From NCBI GenBank assembly GCA_017631875.1, contig JAGBSL010000078.1:1-64000 (forward strand): 64,000 nt of DNA, given 5' to 3'. Positions 7,999-16,731 of this stretch are shown here, in pieces. Each line of letters starts with the position of its first letter. Position 1 is the first letter of the stretch. The position numbers were made by a program, and so were the translations under genes. The stretch is from Bacteroidales bacterium (GTDB lineage: Bacteria > Bacteroidota > Bacteroidia > Bacteroidales > UBA932). The notes under the pieces were generated by a model. It saw nothing but the letters and a program-made list of their open reading frames with translations, had not been told where the DNA came from and made no database searches.

Positions 7999-8874
7999 AT
8001 GAAAATTTTAGTGACAGGTGCATTGGGCCAGCTCGGTCGTGAGATAAGCAAGCTGGCTGATTCGTCCGAGCATACATATATATATACGGATGTGCGCGCG
8101 TGTGAGGGTGTCTCCAGTCTGGATATAACAGATGCAGCGGCAGTGGACGCTGCTGTGCAGGGTATCGATGTTATTATAAACTGCGCGGCATATACTGATG
8201 TGAATAAGGCCGAGGGCGACGCGGAGGCGGCGCATGAGGTCAATGCGCTTGCGCCGGCGGTGCTGGCGGAGGCTGCGAAGGCGGCCGGAGCCATGCTCAT
8301 CCACGTGTCAACCGATTATGTGTTTGATGGTCAGGCTAATGTGCCGTATGCTGAGGATGCACAGAGGAATCCGCTTGGAGTATATGGCCGCACAAAGATG
8401 GAAGGGGAGGATGCAATCGTAAAATCAGGATGCAGATATCTCATCTTCAGGACATCATGGCTTTACAGCAATACTGGAAAGAACTTCTTCCTGACTATGT
8501 CTGAGCTGACCGCTTCAAAGCCGGAGCTAAAGGTCGTGGTGGATCAGGTCGGAACTCCGACTTACGCATACGATCTCGCATACCTTATTACATATATAAT
8601 AGAGGAGAACCTCCTCGACAGGAACGGAGTGTATAACTATTCTGGCGAGGGTGTATGTTCATGGTACGATTTCGCTACCGAGATATGTAGCCTCATGGGA
8701 CATACCTGCCGCATCGTTCCATGCCGTAGCGATGAATATCCGACCCCTGCCGAGCGTCCGCACTATTCGGTCATGGATAAGTCGAAAGTAAAGCGTGATT
8801 TCGGAATCGAGATTCCGTACTGGAGACATTCGCTTGCAATGGCAGTTCAGGAATATATCTCTCTAATTAAGTGA
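7999..8874 (+). CDS. rfbD: dTDP-4-dehydrorhamnose reductase
   Basis: RmlD reduces dTDP-4-keto-L-rhamnose to dTDP-L-rhamnose using NAD(P)H. The 291-residue short-chain dehydrogenase has the Rossmann motif TGALGQLG (6-13), STDYVFDG (about 103-110) and the catalytic YGRTK (Y129, K133). RTSWLYS and DQVGTPTYA are family-specific segments. The start is 2 bp after the rfbC stop and the end overlaps a possible GTG of rfbB, so translation is likely coupled. The 5' third is richer in GCG codons than the rest, a small local bias with no evident meaning. Confidence 0.96.
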   Translation: MKILVTGALGQLGREISKLADSSEHTYIYTDVRACEGVSSLDITDAAAVDAAVQGIDVIINCAAYTDVNKAEGDAEAAHEVNALAPAVLAEAAKAAGAMLIHVSTDYVFDGQANVPYAEDAQRNPLGVYGRTKMEGEDAIVKSGCRYLIFRTSWLYSNTGKNFFLTMSELTASKPELKVVVDQVGTPTYAYDLAYLITYIIEENLLDRNGVYNYSGEGVCSWYDFATEICSLMGHTCRIVPCRSDEYPTPAERPHYSVMDKSKVKRDFGIEIPYWRHSLAMAVQEYISLIK

Positions 8875-8885
8875 TTATCAATACA

Positions 8886-9983
8886 ATGGGAGAATTCAGA
8901 AGAAATATATTGGTGACAGGCGGTGCAGGTTTCATAGGCAGCCATGTGGTGCGTCTCTTCGTGACGAAATATCCTGACTACAGGATCATAAACCTCGATG
9001 CGCTGACCTATGCAGGCAACCTTGAGAACCTCAAGGACGTCGAGAACTGTCCGAATTATGTCTTCGTGAAGGGGGACATCTGCGACCATGCGCTCGTCTC
9101 GGAACTCTTCGCAAAGTATGATGTCGACGGGGTCATCCACCTCGCGGCGGAGAGCCATGTGGACAGGTCCATAGAGGATCCGTTCACATTCGCCCGTACT
9201 AACGTCATGGGCACGCTGACATTGCTGCATGCCGCCAGGACATATTGGTCAAATACGTCATTGCGAGGCTCGGAAGGAGCCGTGGCAATCTGCAACCGAA
9301 GGTTCTACCACGTCAGCACCGACGAAGTCTACGGCGCCCTTGAAATGGACGGCGGATTCTTCACCGAAGATACCCGTTATGACCCTCATAGCCCGTACAG
9401 CGCCTCGAAGGCCTCTTCGGACCATTTCGTTCGCGCCTTCCATGACACTTACGGTCTTCCGACAGTGATCTCGAATTGCTCGAACAACTACGGTCCATAT
9501 CAGTTTCCTGAGAAACTTATTCCGTTGTTTATCAATAATATACGTTTAGGAAAACCGCTTCCGGTATACGGTAAGGGAGAGAATGTCCGCGACTGGCTTT
9601 ACGTTGAGGACCATGCCCGCGCAATAGACCTTATTTTCCATGAAGGAAAAGACGGCGAGACATACAACATCGGCGGCTTCAACGAGTGGAAGAACATCGA
9701 CCTTATCAAGGTCATGATAGAGGCGGCGGACCGCCTCCTGGGTAATCCTCCGGGCCACAGTCTCGGTCTGATCACATATGTGAAGGACCGCGCCGGACAT
9801 GACCTCCGATATGCGATAGATTCACGCAAACTGCACGAGGAACTGGGATGGGAACCATCCCTGCAGTTCGAAGAAGGCATAGAGAAGACCATCAGATGGT
9901 ACCTTGACAACCAGGAGTGGATGGACAGGGTAACAGGTGGCGAATATGCCCAATATTACGACAAGATGTATAAGAACAGATAA
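8886..9983 (+). CDS. rfbB: dTDP-glucose 4,6-dehydratase
   Basis: RmlB converts dTDP-glucose to dTDP-4-keto-6-deoxyglucose with bound NAD. I use the ATG at 8886 (MGEFRRNILVTGGAGFIGSH); a GTG at 8871 overlapping rfbD is possible. The protein has GGAGFIG, STDEVYG (about 141), the catalytic YSASK (Y171, K175) and GKGENVRDWLYVEDH. It closes the rhamnose operon. Odd: codons of residues 123-135 (TSLRGSEGAVAI) are supplied by a palindromic repeat that occurs elsewhere in the window between genes. It sits in the surface loop just before RFYHVSTDEVYG, so the enzyme is probably still functional. Confidence 0.96.
   Translation: MGEFRRNILVTGGAGFIGSHVVRLFVTKYPDYRIINLDALTYAGNLENLKDVENCPNYVFVKGDICDHALVSELFAKYDVDGVIHLAAESHVDRSIEDPFTFARTNVMGTLTLLHAARTYWSNTSLRGSEGAVAICNRRFYHVSTDEVYGALEMDGGFFTEDTRYDPHSPYSASKASSDHFVRAFHDTYGLPTVISNCSNNYGPYQFPEKLIPLFINNIRLGKPLPVYGKGENVRDWLYVEDHARAIDLIFHEGKDGETYNIGGFNEWKNIDLIKVMIEAADRLLGNPPGHSLGLITYVKDRAGHDLRYAIDSRKLHEELGWEPSLQFEEGIEKTIRWYLDNQEWMDRVTGGEYAQYYDKMYKNR
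9254..9290. repeat. REP-like palindromic repeat inside rfbB, in frame
   Basis: TACGTCATTGCGAGG at the left and CGTGGCAATC at the right match the ends of the intergenic copies at 14262-14306 and 20993-21037. The core differs: here GGCTC-GGAAG-GAGCC, there GGGAC-GAA-GTCCC, so the hairpin is kept with a different sequence. It is read through in frame within rfbB. Confidence 0.8.
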
Positions 9984-9994
9984 AACATAATGCT

Positions 9995-10792
9995 ATGAAA
10001 ATCAGATTTCTAACCATTATCGCAGCGCTGCTGGCTATTGCTTCGCTCGATGCTGACGCACAGTCCATGCGCCCTGGCCGTCCCGGTCATGCTCATTCGG
10101 GAGCTGACGCTTTCCGCGGAATCGGCCTAACATTCGGCTACGTGAACTCCAACTACAGGACTCTTGACCTGGCGACAGACGAGTCTACGACTTCCGGCCT
10201 TCTTCATGGATTCACGATCGGTCTTACCAAGGACTTCAGCCTTCTTCCCCATGCATTGTATTTCCAGACGGGACTCAATTATTACTATCAGAACGATCCT
10301 CGCAACGAGAACTACAAGATTCCGTTTACCGACATGTCGGTTCGTCTTGTAGGTGACTGGGAGGAACATCATGTAGGCATTCCGCTCAGACTGAAGTATG
10401 ATCTCCATCTGCTTGACCGCGTGGGACTTACATTTGATGCGGGTCCGACTCTCCTGATGGGACTTTCCTCGAAATATCAGTATAAGACAAAGCTTGCAGA
10501 CAGCGTCTTAGCGGTCGATTATAACTTGTACAACCAGAAGATTACGGCTTCCGGCAGTTCTTCTTCGTTCGATCTGGAGGATTGGATGGCTAAGAGCGAG
10601 ATGTATCCTGAGGGACGCATCGGAAGATTCGACGTCATGCTCGGAGCTTCAGTCGGTGCGCATTTCTTCCATGTTCTCGAAGTGCGCCTCGGTTACGACT
10701 GGGGACTGATCAACAGATATCGCAAGGACATCGCAGACCTCTACACCATGCGCCGGGGACAGTTCACCCTCAGCGCTGGAATCAGGTTCTAA
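9995..10792 (+). CDS. Outer-membrane beta-barrel protein (porin/PorT-like family)
   Basis: The 265-residue product begins with a clear signal peptide (MKIRFLTIIAALLAIASLDADAQS). After a short linker rich in Gly, Pro and His come alternating amphipathic strands such as GIGLTFGYVNSNYRTL, HALYFQTGLNYYYQ, VGLTFDAGPTLLMGL and HVLEVRLGYDWGLIN. It ends in GQFTLSAGIRF, a terminal aromatic residue as expected for BAM insertion. Bacteroidetes encode many such 20-30 kDa barrels; the specific role is unknown. It lies 11 bp after rfbB and is followed by a strong terminator, so it probably ends the rhamnose operon transcript. Confidence 0.82.
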   Translation: MKIRFLTIIAALLAIASLDADAQSMRPGRPGHAHSGADAFRGIGLTFGYVNSNYRTLDLATDESTTSGLLHGFTIGLTKDFSLLPHALYFQTGLNYYYQNDPRNENYKIPFTDMSVRLVGDWEEHHVGIPLRLKYDLHLLDRVGLTFDAGPTLLMGLSSKYQYKTKLADSVLAVDYNLYNQKITASGSSSSFDLEDWMAKSEMYPEGRIGRFDVMLGASVGAHFFHVLEVRLGYDWGLINRYRKDIADLYTMRRGQFTLSAGIRF

Positions 10793-10813
10793 GGTCAAGA
10801 TAATCAATTAAAA

Positions 10814-10855
10814 CTGCCAAAATGTCGTCTTAAGGGGCGACATTTTGGCAGTTTT
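10814..10855 (+). terminator. Rho-independent terminator after the outer-membrane gene
   Basis: CTGCCAAAATGTCG (10814-10827) pairs perfectly with CGACATTTTGGCAG (10838-10851) across a 10-nt loop, followed by TTTT. It separates the rfb/outer-membrane operon from secA. Confidence 0.93.
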
Positions 10856-10875
10856 CTATATTTTCACTATTTTTG
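10844..10875 (+). promoter_or_regulatory. secA promoter, overlapping the terminator
   Basis: TTTG at 10844-10847 and TATTTTTG at 10868-10875 are spaced 20 bp, a near-consensus Bacteroidetes promoter. The -33 box lies inside the right arm of the terminator stem. The start of transcription would be near 10882, leaving a leader of about 33 nt before secA. Confidence 0.65.
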
Positions 10876-10914
10876 TGAGATTGTTTTCAAACCTGAATAT
10901 TAAAATAACACAAT

Positions 10915-13900
10915 ATGGGATTTACAGACCTGTTCAAGAAAATTTTCGGCACCAAGGCCGAACGAGACCTCAAGCAGCTCAGACCTATGCTTGACAAGGT
11001 GCTCGCAGCATACGAAACCATCGATAAACTTGACAATGACCAGCTCCGCGCGAAGTGCGACGAGCTCAAGGCAAAGATCCAGGAGGCTATCGCAGCGGAC
11101 GAGAAACGTATCGCCGAGATCAAGCTCGAGATCGAGACAGATATTCCTCTCGACAGAAAGGAGAAGCTCGCAACCGAGTCTGATAAGCTAGTCAAGAAGG
11201 TGGATGAGACCATTGAGACCGTTCTCAACGAGATCCTTCCTGAGGCTTTCGCGATCATGAAGTCGACTGCGCGCCGTTTCAAGGAAAATGATGTGATCCG
11301 CGTGAAGGCGACTCAGTTTGACCGTGACCTCAGCGCAACCAAGGAGTTCGTCTCTATCGAAGGCGACTACGCCGTATGGCAGAACCACTGGATGGCCGGC
11401 GGAAACGAGATCACATGGGACATGGTACACTATGATGTACAGCTCATCGGTGGTATCGTGCTCCACCAGGGAAAGATCGCCGAGATGGCTACCGGTGAGG
11501 GTAAGACCCTCGTGGCTACTCTCCCAGTATTCCTCAATGCCCTCGCAGGCAAAGGTGTGCACGTGGTGACAGTCAACGACTACCTCTCGAAGCGAGACTC
11601 TGAGTGGATGGGACCTCTCTATATGTTCCATGGACTTTCGGTAGACTGTATCGACAAGCACCAGCCTAACAGCCCTGCACGTCGCAAGGCATACGCATGC
11701 AACATCACATTCGGTACAAATAACGAGTTCGGTTTCGACTACCTCCGTGACAATATGGCGACAGCCATGGACGACCTGGTGCAGCGCAAGCACCACTTCG
11801 CAATCGTCGACGAGGTCGACTCAGTGCTCATCGACGACGCCCGTACGCCTCTCATCATCTCTGGTCCTGTTCCAAGAGGAGAGGATCAGCAGTTTGTTGA
11901 GTTCAAGCCGCTCGTGGAGCGTCTCTATAACAGCCAGAAGACATTGGTTACCAATCTGTTGTCAGAGGCTAAGAAGCTTATAGCAGCAGGTAATGAGAAG
12001 GATGGTGGAATCCTCCTTTTCAGAGCATACAAAGGATATCCTAAGTACAAGCCTCTCATCAAGTTCCTCAGCGAGCCGGGCATGAAGCAGCTCCTGCAGA
12101 AGGTTGAGAACTACTACATCCAGGACAACGAGCGCGAGATGCCTTTCATCACTGATGAACTCTATTTCGTGGTGAGCGAGAAGCAGCACTCTGTGGATAT
12201 GACCGACAAGGGCCGTGACCTTATCACGGGTAACCTCGAGGATCCTAACTTCTTCGTCCTTCCTGACGTTGGAGCGGCCGTTGCAGAAGTCCAGAAGGAT
12301 GATTCACTTTCGGCTGATGAAAAGCAGGTTAAGAAGGATGAGATCCATGCTGACTTCGCTCTCAAGTCTGAGCGTGTACATACTGTGACTCAGCTCCTTA
12401 AGGCATATACGATGTTCGACCGCGAGATCGACTACATCATCCAGGACGGCAAGATCAAGATCGTCGACGAACAGACAGGACGTATCATGGAGGGACGCCG
12501 CTGGAGCGACGGTCTCCACCAGGCTGTCGAGGCAAAGGAGAACGTGAAGGTAGAAGCTGCTACACAGACATTCGCTACAATCACCCTCCAGAACTACTTC
12601 CGTATGTACCACAAGCTCTCGGGTATGACCGGTACTGCGGAGACTGAGGCTGGTGAGTTCTGGTCTATCTATAAGCTTGACGTTGTCGTGATCCCTACAA
12701 ACAGGCCGATTGCGCGTCAGGACCAGAATGACCTCATTTATAGAACGAAGAAGGCTAAGTATGAGGCGGTTATCGCTAAGGTTGTAGAGCTCACAAAGGC
12801 TGGCAGACCGGTGCTCGTGGGTACTACAGATGTCGAGACATCAGAGCTCCTGAGCCGTATGCTCCGCCTTCGCGGCATCGACCACCAGGTGCTGAACGCG
12901 AAGCAGCATGCTCGTGAGGCTGAGGTGGTCAAGCACGCAGGTGAGGCTTCTACTGTGACCATCGCCACCAACATGGCCGGTCGTGGTACCGATATCAAGC
13001 TTCCAGAGGAAGTGAAGGCCGCAGGCGGTCTCGCGATCATCGGTACAGAGCGTCACGACAGCCGTCGAGTTGACCGTCAGCTCCGCGGACGTTCGGGACG
13101 TCAGGGTGACCCGGGTTCATCAATTTTCTTCATCTCTCTCGAGGATAAGCTCATGCGTCTGTTCGGTGGTGAGAAGATCGCTTCCGTAGTTGATAAGATG
13201 GGTATGGAGGAGAACGACGTGCTCGAGGCTCCAATGCTCAACAATGCTGTGGAGAGAGCACAGAAGAAAGTCGAGGAGAATAACTTCGGTATCCGTAAGA
13301 GACTCCTTGAGTATGACGACGTCATGAACTCACAGCGTGAGGTTATCTATACAAAGAGACGCAATGCGCTTTCGGGTGAGAGGGTTGAGATCGATGTCAT
13401 GAACATGATGCAGGACATCGCCCAGATCCTTATCGAGAAGGCCGACGGAATGCCATATGAGGACTTCTCTGAGTATGTGATGTCAGTGCTTTCTATCGAG
13501 CCGGGATTCGACGAGGAGACTTATAATCATGCTAAGCCTGCAGAGCTTATCGACAAGCTCTATGACAATATGGTGGTGACACACCGTCGCCGTATGGAGA
13601 CTATCATCCAGAGGACTCTTCCGATCCTCAAGGACATCGCAGAGAAGAATGCTGCGATGCCTGATGATGCGATGATCCGCATACCGGTTTCTGACGGTCG
13701 CAAGATCTACCCTGTAGTGCTCAACATCAAGAAGGTTGTTGAGTCAGAGGGACGTGAGCTCGTGCGCGCTATCAGCAAGAGCATCGTTCTTTACAGGATC
13801 GATGACTGCTGGAAAGAGCATCTCCGTGATATGGACGATCTCAAGCAGTCTGTTCAGAACGCGACTTACGAGCAGAAGGATCCGCTCCTCATCTATAAGT

Positions 13901-14196
13901 TCGAGAGCTTCAACCTCTTCAGCCAGATGCTTGAGGATATGAACAAGGATGTTCTTGCATTCCTTCTCCGTGCTCATATTCCGCTTCGTGACGGCTCTAC
14001 AGCGCAGGCTCCTGCGCAGCCGCGCAAGCCTGACATGAGCCAGATGAACACCAGCAGGACTGACCTTGTGACTAACGGCGGAGAGCCTAAGAGCAAGATG
14101 CCTGTGCATGTGGAGAAGCAGGTGGGACGCAATGATCCGTGCCCATGCGGCTCCGGCAAGAAGTTCAAGAACTGCCACGGCAAGCCGCAGGCGTAG
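10915..14196 (+). CDS. secA: Preprotein translocase ATPase SecA
   Basis: SecA drives proteins through the SecYEG channel. The 1093 residues are longer than the E. coli form (901) and typical of Bacteroidetes. Seen: Walker A TGEGKT at about 193, the DEAD-type box DEVDS near 299, [13 protein letters not shown], the second motor domain with [13 protein letters not shown], and a C-terminal zinc-binding [14 protein letters not shown] at about 1074-1088 that binds SecB or ribosomes in other species. The insertions that lengthen the family lie in the N-terminal helicase domain, for example residues about 345-420 with [15 protein letters not shown]. It has its own promoter and stands alone. Confidence 0.98.
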   Translation: MGFTDLFKKIFGTKAERDLKQLRPMLDKVLAAYETIDKLDNDQLRAKCDELKAKIQEAIAADEKRIAEIKLEIETDIPLDRKEKLATESDKLVKKVDETIETVLNEILPEAFAIMKSTARRFKENDVIRVKATQFDRDLSATKEFVSIEGDYAVWQNHWMAGGNEITWDMVHYDVQLIGGIVLHQGKIAEMATGEGKTLVATLPVFLNALAGKGVHVVTVNDYLSKRDSEWMGPLYMFHGLSVDCIDKHQPNSPARRKAYACNITFGTNNEFGFDYLRDNMATAMDDLVQRKHHFAIVDEVDSVLIDDARTPLIISGPVPRGEDQQFVEFKPLVERLYNSQKTLVTNLLSEAKKLIAAGNEKDGGILLFRAYKGYPKYKPLIKFLSEPGMKQLLQKVENYYIQDNEREMPFITDELYFVVSEKQHSVDMTDKGRDLITGNLEDPNFFVLPDVGAAVAEVQKDDSLSADEKQVKKDEIHADFALKSERVHTVTQLLKAYTMFDREIDYIIQDGKIKIVDEQTGRIMEGRRWSDGLHQAVEAKENVKVEAATQTFATITLQNYFRMYHKLSGMTGTAETEAGEFWSIYKLDVVVIPTNRPIARQDQNDLIYRTKKAKYEAVIAKVVELTKAGRPVLVGTTDVETSELLSRMLRLRGIDHQVLNAKQHAREAEVVKHAGEASTVTIATNMAGRGTDIKLPEEVKAAGGLAIIGTERHDSRRVDRQLRGRSGRQGDPGSSIFFISLEDKLMRLFGGEKIASVVDKMGMEENDVLEAPMLNNAVERAQKKVEENNFGIRKRLLEYDDVMNSQREVIYTKRRNALSGERVEIDVMNMMQDIAQILIEKADGMPYEDFSEYVMSVLSIEPGFDEETYNHAKPAELIDKLYDNMVVTHRRRMETIIQRTLPILKDIAEKNAAMPDDAMIRIPVSDGRKIYPVVLNIKKVVESEGRELVRAISKSIVLYRIDDCWKEHLRDMDDLKQSVQNATYEQKDPLLIYKFESFNLFSQMLEDMNKDVLAFLLRAHIPLRDGSTAQAPAQPRKPDMSQMNTSRTDLVTNGGEPKSKMPVHVEKQVGRNDPCPCGSGKKFKNCHGKPQA

Positions 14197-14232
14197 CCTT
14201 TGGGGCCGGTTTGACCGTCACGGTTGCATGGC

Positions 14233-14306
14233 CGTCATCCCCGACCTGATCGGGGATCCCATACGTCATTGCGAGGAGGGACGAAGTCCCGACGTGGCAA
14301 TCTTTA
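14233..14306. repeat. Two adjacent palindromic repeats between secA and the bactofilin gene
   Basis: The first is GTCATCCCCGACCTGATCGG followed by GGATCCC (14233-14260), with ATCCCCGA/TCGGGGAT forming a hairpin. The second (14262-14306) starts TACGTCATTGCGAGG, has the hairpin GGGAC-GAA-GTCCC and ends CGTGGCAATCTTTA. The second recurs at 20993-21037 and, with a changed core, inside rfbB. These resemble REP-type intergenic repeats seen across many bacteria. Confidence 0.85.
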
Positions 14307-14337
14307 ATTATGAAACAATAAATTAAAACATTATACT

Positions 14338-14763
14338 ATGGCAAAGACAGAACCAGTAGTAAACGTAAATTCCATCAGCCGTATCTCTGCGGGCACAGTC
14401 ATCAAGGGTGAGATCCTCTCTCCGACCGACATCCGTATCGACGGTACTTTCGAGGGACGTGTACAGTCTAAGGGACGCGTCGTGGTAGGCGAGTCCGCTA
14501 CGATCAAGGGTGACATCGTTTGCGAGAACATCGACCTTTGGGGCAAGGTTGAGGGCAACCTTTTCGTGAAGGATACCCTCTCTCTCAAGGAGGGTTGCGT
14601 AGTTGACGGCAACCTGCACATCCGTCGCCTCGCAGTCGAGCTAGGAGCAACCTTCAACGGCAACTGCAAGACCATCACCGAGACCGAGTTCAACAAGCTC
14701 GCCGGTGTCGACGCCGCCGCTCAGCCAAAGCCAGCCCAGCCGCAGCAGGCTCGCGCTAACTAG
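14338..14763 (+). CDS. Bactofilin (polymer-forming cytoskeletal protein)
   Basis: Bactofilins polymerise without nucleotide into filaments that help shape cells and place wall enzymes. The 141-residue product has the family core from about residue 12 to 110: a beta-helix built of short repeats such as GEILSPTDIRIDGTFEGRV, GDIVCENIDLWGKVEGNL and GCVVDGNLHIRRLAVELG, flanked by disordered tails. The C-terminal tail is Ala/Pro/Gln-rich (AAAQPKPAQPQQARAN-like). It is probably cytosolic and attached to the inner membrane. It is followed by a bidirectional terminator shared with tmRNA. Confidence 0.93.
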   Translation: MAKTEPVVNVNSISRISAGTVIKGEILSPTDIRIDGTFEGRVQSKGRVVVGESATIKGDIVCENIDLWGKVEGNLFVKDTLSLKEGCVVDGNLHIRRLAVELGATFNGNCKTITETEFNKLAGVDAAAQPKPAQPQQARAN

Positions 14764-14782
14764 TCAGCTCTGACAAGTGAAC

Positions 14783-14822
14783 AATAAAAGGGTCCGATCA
14801 TCGAAGATCGGACCCTTTTATT
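14783..14822. terminator. Bidirectional terminator between bactofilin gene and tmRNA
   Basis: A 16-bp perfect stem (ATAAAAGGGTCCGATC with its complement, 14784-14799 and 14806-14821) has a 6-nt loop. A-runs on one side and T-runs on the other serve transcripts arriving from either direction. Confidence 0.92.
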
Positions 14823-14823
14823 G

Positions 14824-15219
14824 TGGAGATGGGCGGACTCGAACCGCCGTCCAAACACCGCACCAGACAGCTTTCTACACGCTTAGTCTTCCTTTGGTTT
14901 TCGACGCGCGGCTGCCGGGAGACGGGCTATCGTGCGCTTATCCTCTAAATCTTAGCGGAGCTTAAAGGAGTCACTCCGAGCATCCGGTTTGGATGATACC
15001 CCGGTTTCCAGCCAGAACCGGCCTAAAGGCTGGAGGGATACTCGTCGGCGACGCAGCCTTGGCGCCGCGGATTAAGGTAGTGTGCTTAGCAGACTACGCA
15101 GCGAGTGCATAAGAGTTGTTGCCAACTATAAGTTCGAAAGCTGAGATTAACGGGCAAACTTCCGACGCCCGGCGTGCTTACCGCCCAATGTCTGATGCTG
15201 TCAAAACCAAAACATCCCC
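14824..15219 (-). ncRNA. ssrA: tmRNA (transfer-messenger RNA)
   Basis: tmRNA rescues stalled ribosomes and tags the unfinished protein for proteolysis. On the minus strand the 5' end GGGGATGTTTTGGTTTTGAC pairs with the 3' CATCTCC acceptor arm, and the T-arm GGCGGTTCGAGTCCGCC is present. The tag frame at 15123-15094 reads GNNSYALAA followed by UAG, close to the Bacteroidetes tags of the form GENNYALAA. The terminal CCA is not encoded (CAA follows the discriminator A). Pseudoknot-forming GC-rich segments fill 14990-15090. A promoter lies upstream at 15311-15343. Confidence 0.96.
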
Positions 15220-15310
15220 ATTGAACTGTTTATTTAATTTCGCCCCTTGTGTGTGGCTGCGAGTCTCTCGCTGCTAGGGCAAATCCCAAATTTTTGATCA
15301 TTCGGGACTG

Positions 15311-15343
15311 CAAATATAGCAATTAATACGCGAGTTCTGCAAA
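15311..15343 (-). promoter_or_regulatory. Probable tmRNA promoter
   Basis: On the minus strand TTTG (15343-15340) and TATATTTG (15318-15311) are separated by 21 bp. Transcription would begin near 15304, giving a leader of about 85 nt to be trimmed from the tmRNA precursor. Confidence 0.6.
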
Positions 15344-15368
15344 AATGTTTGAAAAAAGTGAAATAAAA

Positions 15369-15399
15369 TTTGCAAGTTTAAAAAATGTCCGTATATTTG
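15369..15399 (+). promoter_or_regulatory. tRNA-Val promoter
   Basis: TTTG (15369-15372), a 19-bp spacer and TATATTTG (15392-15399) match the Bacteroidetes sigma consensus exactly. The tRNA begins 12 bp downstream. Confidence 0.8.
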
Positions 15400-15411
15400 C
15401 AGTCCTGTTTC

Positions 15412-15489
15412 GGGAGCATAGCTCAGTTGGTTTAGAGCATCTGCCTTACAAGCAGAGGGTCGGGGGTTCGACTCCCTCTGCTCCCACCA
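15412..15489 (+). tRNA. tRNA-Val (anticodon UAC)
   Basis: The cloverleaf is complete. Acceptor GGGAGCA pairs with TGCTCCC, the D-arm is GCTCAGTTGGTTTAGAGC, and the anticodon arm TCTGC-CTTACAA-GCAGA carries TAC. The T-arm is CGGGGGTTCGACTCCCTC-like and a CCA end is encoded (15487-15489). The minus-strand frame across it (EQRESNPRPSACKADALNQ) is the familiar false protein read from tRNA genes. Confidence 0.97.
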
Positions 15490-15521
15490 AAAGCCTCGCA
15501 GTTTTACTGCGGGGCTTTTTC
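15489..15521 (+). terminator. Terminator after tRNA-Val
   Basis: AAAAGCCTCGCAG pairs with CTGCGGGGCTTTT (one G-U pair) around a TTTTA loop, followed by a T-run at 15516-15520. Confidence 0.85.
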
Positions 15522-15638
15522 CGTTTCTAACCTCGCTTTTCGGGTCTCTCTGCAAGACATTTTCATTTACAATGACACGGCCGGTAATGATGCCACACGT
15601 CCCTCAGCAGACTTTTGTCGTGTCCTTCTGCAAGTCGA

Positions 15639-15911
15639 CTAATCCATTTGACCGATGTTCCTGAAGGGGATTTTTGTCTGCCCTTTAGTGACGTTGAATC
15701 TGTATAAGTAACTGTCCAGTAAATCTTTGTGAGATTGAAGGCGTCCTTGTACTCCGGCTTGCAGGTACGGAGCTTCGCAGCGGCCTACGGCAAATGCCGC
15801 ATAGACCGTCACATCCTTGAGTCCATTACCTCTGTCCGCAAGTGCCTGCGAGAGGACCTCCGGAACGGATGTGCTGCCCTGGATGTATATGTTGTCACCT
15901 GACATTTGCAC
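15639..15911 (-). pseudogene. Fragment of an acetyl-CoA hydrolase / CoA-transferase-like gene
   Basis: The minus-strand frame begins at a GTG (15911) and reads SGDNIYIQGSTSVPEVL, then DRGNGLKDVTVYAAF. This matches the N-terminal region of the acetyl-CoA hydrolase / 4-hydroxybutyrate CoA-transferase family, where SGD-h-h-h-G-S-P is followed by L-DV-hY. After about 60 residues the similarity fades and the frame stops at 90 residues, while the family has 420-500. The rest of the gene is absent from the window, so this is a remnant. It lies next to another fragment on the same strand (16023-16230). Confidence 0.6.
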
Positions 15912-15934
15912 ACCTTGGCCGCTAATGCTCCCTC

Positions 15935-16022
15935 AAACGTCCAAGGTATATATAAAAAGGTTCAATTTAGAAGTTTTCATGAACACCTCGGTCGCAAAAT
16001 GACCGGAAAACGTCCAAGGTAT
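15935..16022. repeat. 15-bp direct repeats bracketing a 58-bp segment
   Basis: AAACGTCCAAGGTAT occurs at 15935-15949 and 16008-16022, exactly in the gap between two gene fragments. It could be a deletion or insertion scar; no transposon ends are seen between the copies. Confidence 0.6.
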
Positions 16023-16230
16023 TCAGATTGCAAAAAGGCGGAGACGCTCTTCGAACATATCGAACTGCTCCGGACGGTTGAGCTGGGACACGCAGATGCG
16101 GACTCCCGGCTGGCGGCTTCCTGTGCTTGACAATGCAATCGTAGCCATTCCGTAGCGGATCATCTCGGCCATGAGCTCGCCGCTTGACATGCCCTTGTAA
16201 CCCACCGTGTAGAATACTTCGTTCTTAAAG
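16023..16230 (-). pseudogene. C-terminal fragment of a PLP-dependent aminotransferase
   Basis: The minus-strand frame, open from about 16230 to the stop at 16023, reads FYTVGYKGMSSGELMAEMIR, then YGMATIALSSTGSRQPGVRI and ends MFEERLRLFAI. This is the C-terminal small domain of Bacteroidetes class I/II aminotransferases; the Arg in GVRICVS-like context binds the substrate carboxylate. An in-frame TAA lies directly upstream of PFKNEVFY, so the large domain with the PLP lysine is missing. The gene is a remnant. Confidence 0.65.
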
Positions 16231-16430
16231 GGTTAAGAATCTTGACCTTTAGGGACGGGGTATGCTTATGGGTTTTGACTGACGGTTAGTGTGTGGTTGT
16301 GCTTAACTTCCTGTGTGTGAGGGAGTTGTTGAAAGTACTTGCTGCAAAAGTGGAGCAAGGAGAATTAGGAAGTGATTGGTGCTCAGGGAGTTGGGCGTTG
16401 CGTGTTTTTAGGGGGGGTGTTAGATCTCAG

Positions 16431-16690
16431 GTGTGCCGTCCATGTTTTGGGCGGTTTTTGTGGACGGGAGTGCGGTTTTGGGGTGTGCCGTCCATGTTTT
16501 GGGCGGTTTTTGTGGACGGGAGTGGGGTTTTGGGGTGTTCCGTCCACGTTTTGGGAGGTTTTTGTGGACGGGAGTGCGGTTTTGGGGTGTGCCGTCCATG
16601 TTTTGGGTGGTTTTTGTGGACGGGAGTGGGGTTTTGGGGTGTTTCGTCCACGTTTTGGGAGGTTTTTGTGGACGGGAGTGTGGTTTTTGG
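16431..16690. repeat. 52-bp minisatellite, five copies
   Basis: Units start at 16431, 16483, 16535, 16587 and 16639, exactly 52 bp apart. Each contains CCGTCCATGTTTTGGGCGG, then TTTTTGTGGACGGGAGTG and a GGTTTTGGGGT run. CCGTCCA and TGGACGG within each unit form a small inverted repeat. Units alternate between two slightly different types (1,4 near-identical; 3,5 near-identical). Several frames are open on both strands only because the unit lacks stops; 52 is not a multiple of three, so no repeat protein is encoded. The flanking 16231-16430 holds nothing recognisable. Confidence 0.93.
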
Positions 16691-16731
16691 GCGGCGTTTG
16701 GGCTAGGTTTTGGGTGTGTCTGGAGGAGGGG

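Noticed and set aside
14777..14965. Plus-strand 62-codon frame over the tmRNA gene
   Set aside because: It covers the terminator and the tmRNA T-arm (GDGRTRTAVQT); it is the antisense of a structural RNA.
15298..15555. Minus-strand frame of 85 codons across tRNA-Val
   Set aside because: It is the antisense of the tRNA and its terminator; its middle reads EQRESNPRPSACKADALNQ, a well-known false protein.
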